A stretch of DNA of 64,000 bases from Mesobacillus jeotgali (GTDB lineage Bacteria > Bacillota > Bacilli > Bacillales > Cytobacillaceae), in the NCBI RefSeq assembly GCF_031759225.1, contig NZ_CP134494.1:4524501-4588500 (forward strand). Reading direction: 5' to 3'. The position numbers and the translations under genes are program-made. Of the stretch, positions 61,452 to 64,000 are shown one piece after another. The notes below the pieces were generated by a model that had not been told where the DNA came from, searched no databases, and saw nothing but the letters and a program-made list of their open reading frames with translations. Each line of letters starts with the position of its first letter. Position 1 is the first letter of the stretch.

Positions 61452-62411
61452 TTATAAATCCAGCACCAAATTCCCTTTCCCGCGTGAAACACAGCTTAAC
61501 ATCATTTGGTTGGAGTCTCTTTGTTCTTCTGTCAGGAAGGAATCATAGTGGTCAATCTCTCCTTCTGCCACCTTCACTTCACATGTACCGCAGCCGCCGA
61601 CTCTGCAGGAATAAGGGACATCAATGCCGTTTTGGCGAAGGACATCCAGCAGTGATTGGTCCGCGGGCACTGAGAGATGCTTGCCGCTCTGGTTCAAGGT
61701 AATTCCAAAGGGGACTGAATCCTTCATCACGGGTGGCGCGAATCGTTCATAATGGACATTAAACTCAGGATAGCCAAAGTTTTTGGCTGCACTCGTGAAT
61801 TCCTGTATCATTTTTTCCGGCCCGCAAAAATAAACATGTGTGCCGATTCGGTGATTCTTAAGAATATTGACTGTTAATCGTTCAGGCTTCTCTCCTTCTG
61901 AAAAATAAAAATGGCAATGCCCAGGATAAGTCTCGTTCAAGTAATCATAAAATGCGCACTGCTCTTTTGATTTTGCTGCGTAATGCAATTCAAAGGATTG
62001 TTCTTTTTCAGCAAGTTCCGCCATCATCGATAAAAAGGGCGTAATTCCAATACCAGCTGCATATAAAACATGATGCTTAGCCTGGAAACTCAAAGGAAAA
62101 TGATTTTTCGGATAGCTGATTCTTAACACATTCCCTTCGGAAACTCGATGATGCCAGTAATCAGAGCCGCCAGTTGAAGGTTCTGCCAGCCGTACTGCTA
62201 TTTCGATCAAGCCGGGTTCAGACAGGTTAAAAACTGAATACGACCTCTCCAATGTTCCCGATTTCTTCGGCAAATAAGTGGTAATATGAGATCCCCCACT
62301 GAATGGCGGCAACTTTGATCCATTCATCTCCTTTAGTGTGAACCTTTTAATTGTCGCTGTTTCTTTTTTAATTGATTTTATCCGTACGTCCAAGGTAGAT
62401 TTCCGATGCAA
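61452..62411 (-). CDS. Ferredoxin-fused flavin reductase (phthalate dioxygenase reductase type)
   Basis: Electron-transfer subunit of 319 aa. TTG start at 62411 with AGGAGGAG eight bases upstream. Order of domains: FMN-binding barrel (LERSYSVFN, about residue 55), NAD-binding domain (AAGIGITPFLSMM, about 115) and C-terminal [2Fe-2S] ferredoxin with Cys ligands in PYSCRVGGCGTCEV and LSCVSR (about 272-312). It passes electrons from NADH to an oxygenase. Last gene of the operon, so it is the likely reductase of the adjacent heme oxygenase-type enzyme. Confidence 0.88.
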   Translation of the reverse strand: MHRKSTLDVRIKSIKKETATIKRFTLKEMNGSKLPPFSGGSHITTYLPKKSGTLERSYSVFNLSEPGLIEIAVRLAEPSTGGSDYWHHRVSEGNVLRISYPKNHFPLSFQAKHHVLYAAGIGITPFLSMMAELAEKEQSFELHYAAKSKEQCAFYDYLNETYPGHCHFYFSEGEKPERLTVNILKNHRIGTHVYFCGPEKMIQEFTSAAKNFGYPEFNVHYERFAPPVMKDSVPFGITLNQSGKHLSVPADQSLLDVLRQNGIDVPYSCRVGGCGTCEVKVAEGEIDHYDSFLTEEQRDSNQMMLSCVSRGKGNLVLDL

Positions 62412-62429
62412 TCGAAAGCTCCTCCTATT

Positions 62430-62888
62430 CTATCTGATTGTGACATACCCCAAATAGGCATCCAAACGGCGTGAATAATGATCCGACACTTCAAGCTCCA
62501 GTCCACAGTGTGCGCAAGTGATATGTGGTTCAACATCTACTTCACTTTCACCGTGGCAAGTACAACAGACTAGTTTTTTCTTAGCAGGCCCAATAGGGAG
62601 CGATTGAAAGTCATGTTCAGTAAAGCCTATCTTCAATGCTTTATTTTGTATCCTTTTTACAAAATCCACTGCACCCGAAATGTATAGATACGTACCCATT
62701 TTCTGATGGCTGATCCATTCATCCACAAAGCTTTCTTCACTCTCTTCCTGAAAAATATGAAAATCGAATGGCGCATTCTCATCTATTGCCTGGCTAACGA
62801 GAATATATAAAGACCTCACACCTTGTGAATCTGCACAAAACAGAAACTTTCTCTTGCCTTCCATCAATGATAAATGATCTTGGTTCAT
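62430..62888 (-). CDS. DmmA-like small subunit with zinc ribbon
   Basis: A 152-aa protein. It resembles the DmmA-like C-terminal domain of dimethylamine monooxygenases: a Rossmann-like N-terminal segment (RKFLFCADSQGVRSLYILVSQAI) and a C-terminal zinc ribbon with CCTCHGESEVDVEPHITCAHCG (Cys pairs about residues 117-120 and 134-137), followed by DAYLGYV. It overlaps the HODM gene by 4 bp (ATGA). It is probably a structural or electron-transfer partner. Confidence 0.78.
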   Translation of the reverse strand: MNQDHLSLMEGKRKFLFCADSQGVRSLYILVSQAIDENAPFDFHIFQEESEESFVDEWISHQKMGTYLYISGAVDFVKRIQNKALKIGFTEHDFQSLPIGPAKKKLVCCTCHGESEVDVEPHITCAHCGLELEVSDHYSRRLDAYLGYVTIR

Positions 62889-63835
62889 CTCTTTTTTAAT
62901 TCCCCCTCCAGATATTCCAGGACAACTTCCCGATAGAGAGAGATGCCCTTATAGTCAGTGATGAATTCCGGAAGTTCTTTGAGGATCGCCGAAAACTGTT
63001 CCAGCCATGGCGTATGCTGTATGAATTCCTGCAACTGAAGCATATGTGTATGGATCGTAAATAAAATTCCATTGCTTTTTGGGAGACGGAATAATTTTTG
63101 AACTTCTACTCGAAAGTGAACCATCTCACCAGCATTTTCTTTGGTCACCTTTTTGCGAGCCTGGCCCCATTCTGCAAAGGTTTCGAGCGATGTATCCAGG
63201 ATGTTTCCTGCCATCAACGACCAGTTTTTCCTCCACCAGGGACTTCCTGCCTCGATTCTCATTAAAAACTGGAGGATGCGTTCATCAAGAGAGTCGGACT
63301 TGAAACCAGGAATAGGTGTATGTATTTCTTTGAATGACATGCCTGCATCAAAATACAAGGACCAATTGGCCGGAAAACAAAGCTGGCCCACATCGAGGAA
63401 TAAATCTCCGTCCCGCTGCATCATCAGGATCAAGTCTTCCTGGACATGGCGTCCTGCAAAATCAAGGGGCTCCTCGTCCAGTGTTGTTGAATCCCCAAAT
63501 GTGAAGGAGTATTTCTCATCAGTGTGTAGGTTATTGAAAATCCATTGATCACCGTTGGTAACAAGCTTGAATGTTTCAGGATAATATTTGGACAAATCGT
63601 GCAAAATCTGGTCCAGTGCCTCCCACTGGGCATCCATGGTATGCGGCTCTGAATAATAACAGCGTTCCGGGTGCTTTTTCAGCAGCTCTCTTTTCAGATT
63701 CATTTCCTCTATATAAGTTTCCGTTACTTCGATTGCAATTGGTGGATTTAATGGAATGGCATTGTTAGAATATCTATATACATCATGTTCACCAAACGGA
63801 TAAGGAAATGAACGGATCTTCTCAGTGGAGACCAT
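62885..63835 (-). CDS. Heme-dependent oxidative N-demethylase family protein (DUF3445)
   Basis: Catalytic-subunit candidate of an N-demethylase, 316 aa. DUF3445 blocks are visible: FPYPFGEHDVYRYSNNAIPLNP at the N-terminus, DLFLDVGQLCFPANWSLYFDAG (about 156-177), the preceding LILMMQRDGD block, and RIEAGSPWWRKNWSLM (about 193). Homologs in methylotrophs oxidise dimethylamine to methylamine and formaldehyde. ATG preceded by AAGGAGGGG. First of three genes with DmmA-like and reductase subunits. No GMA synthetase or formaldehyde genes are visible, so the actual amine substrate is open. Confidence 0.82.
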   Translation of the reverse strand: MVSTEKIRSFPYPFGEHDVYRYSNNAIPLNPPIAIEVTETYIEEMNLKRELLKKHPERCYYSEPHTMDAQWEALDQILHDLSKYYPETFKLVTNGDQWIFNNLHTDEKYSFTFGDSTTLDEEPLDFAGRHVQEDLILMMQRDGDLFLDVGQLCFPANWSLYFDAGMSFKEIHTPIPGFKSDSLDERILQFLMRIEAGSPWWRKNWSLMAGNILDTSLETFAEWGQARKKVTKENAGEMVHFRVEVQKLFRLPKSNGILFTIHTHMLQLQEFIQHTPWLEQFSAILKELPEFITDYKGISLYREVVLEYLEGELKKR

Positions 63836-63915
63836 CCAACCCCTCCTTTTCTGAATTTTTCATCTACTTAATACTATACAGAAGTTTGCTGATGAATTCA
63901 TTACAAGAGGGAAAG

Positions 63916-63945
63916 TTGGACAAGCTTATATAGGGCAAGTATAAA
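63916..63945 (+). promoter_or_regulatory. Candidate promoter for a gene beyond the window
   Basis: TTGGAC (63916-63921) and TATAAA (63940-63945) are 18 bp apart on the plus strand; a second TATAAT lies at 63951-63956. There is no gene between here and the window end. Confidence 0.35.
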
Positions 63946-64000
63946 CTCGGTATAATAGTGTCTTTTTCCTGAAATAATGATGAAGTATGAAAAGCCGGAG

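Overview
The window reads as chromosomal DNA of a low-to-mid GC Gram-positive bacterium of the Bacillaceae. Strong Shine-Dalgarno sites (AAGGAGG type), frequent TTG and GTG starts, rho-independent hairpins after most transcription units, and gene families typical of the group (InhA-type M6 protease, Vpr-like subtilase, SwrC-like RND pump, NiaP, TuaD-like UDP-glucose dehydrogenase, DUF3231, DUF4179 with an ECF sigma factor) all point there. The genus cannot be fixed from this sequence. No rRNA, tRNA, transposase, phage gene or CRISPR array was seen.

Layout. 1-3578: tail of a maltodextrin/maltose locus (ABC permease, LacI regulator, GH13 alpha-glucosidase). The same theme returns at 21177-24580 with a GH65 maltose phosphorylase and beta-phosphoglucomutase behind a LacI-type operator. 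3588-7269: GNAT enzyme, YjiH-like membrane protein, a small Gly/Pro-rich protein and a double P-loop ATPase. 7406-14578: a complete clade II-like nitrous oxide reductase cluster (cytochrome c, nosZ, nosB, nosD, nosY, nosF and two lipoproteins) behind two FNR-like sites; no NosL is visible. 14913-20963: YbaK deacylase, UDP-glucose dehydrogenase, FAD/Rieske oxidoreductase, thioredoxin-reductase-like protein and a membrane protein. 24768-35716: small heme-copper-oxidase-like protein, InhA protease, niacin transporter, a two-component system, HAD and DHFR-like proteins, and an ECF sigma/anti-sigma pair. 35861-49476: an alpha/beta hydrolase operon, SGNH protein, diguanylate cyclase, DsrE pair, frameshifted cupin, Zn peptidase, DAO-type oxidoreductase, MFS pump and PepF. 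49679-51753: a ParM/ParR partition module with an iteron-rich centromere. 52190-63835: PhnA-like protein, RND pump, subtilase, DAACS symporter and a three-gene heme N-demethylase (dimethylamine-monooxygenase-like) operon.

The most unusual signal is not a gene. Six intergenic tandem arrays of at least four unrelated sequence families occur between 14.6 and 41.4 kb. Their periods fall on only two values: 52 bp (three arrays, each unit a core of about 33 bp bounded by an inverted repeat plus a linker of about 19 bp) and 20-21 bp (three arrays). Both values are close to whole numbers of DNA helical turns. Four of the six sit between convergent genes, and every convergent gap over 200 bp in the window holds either an array or a dispersed, highly structured repeat. 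The second most unusual feature is the ParMRC module with about 15 GTNNAC iterons, in an otherwise chromosomal setting with no replication gene nearby.

All family assignments come from reading motifs and remembered family features; no database search was run.
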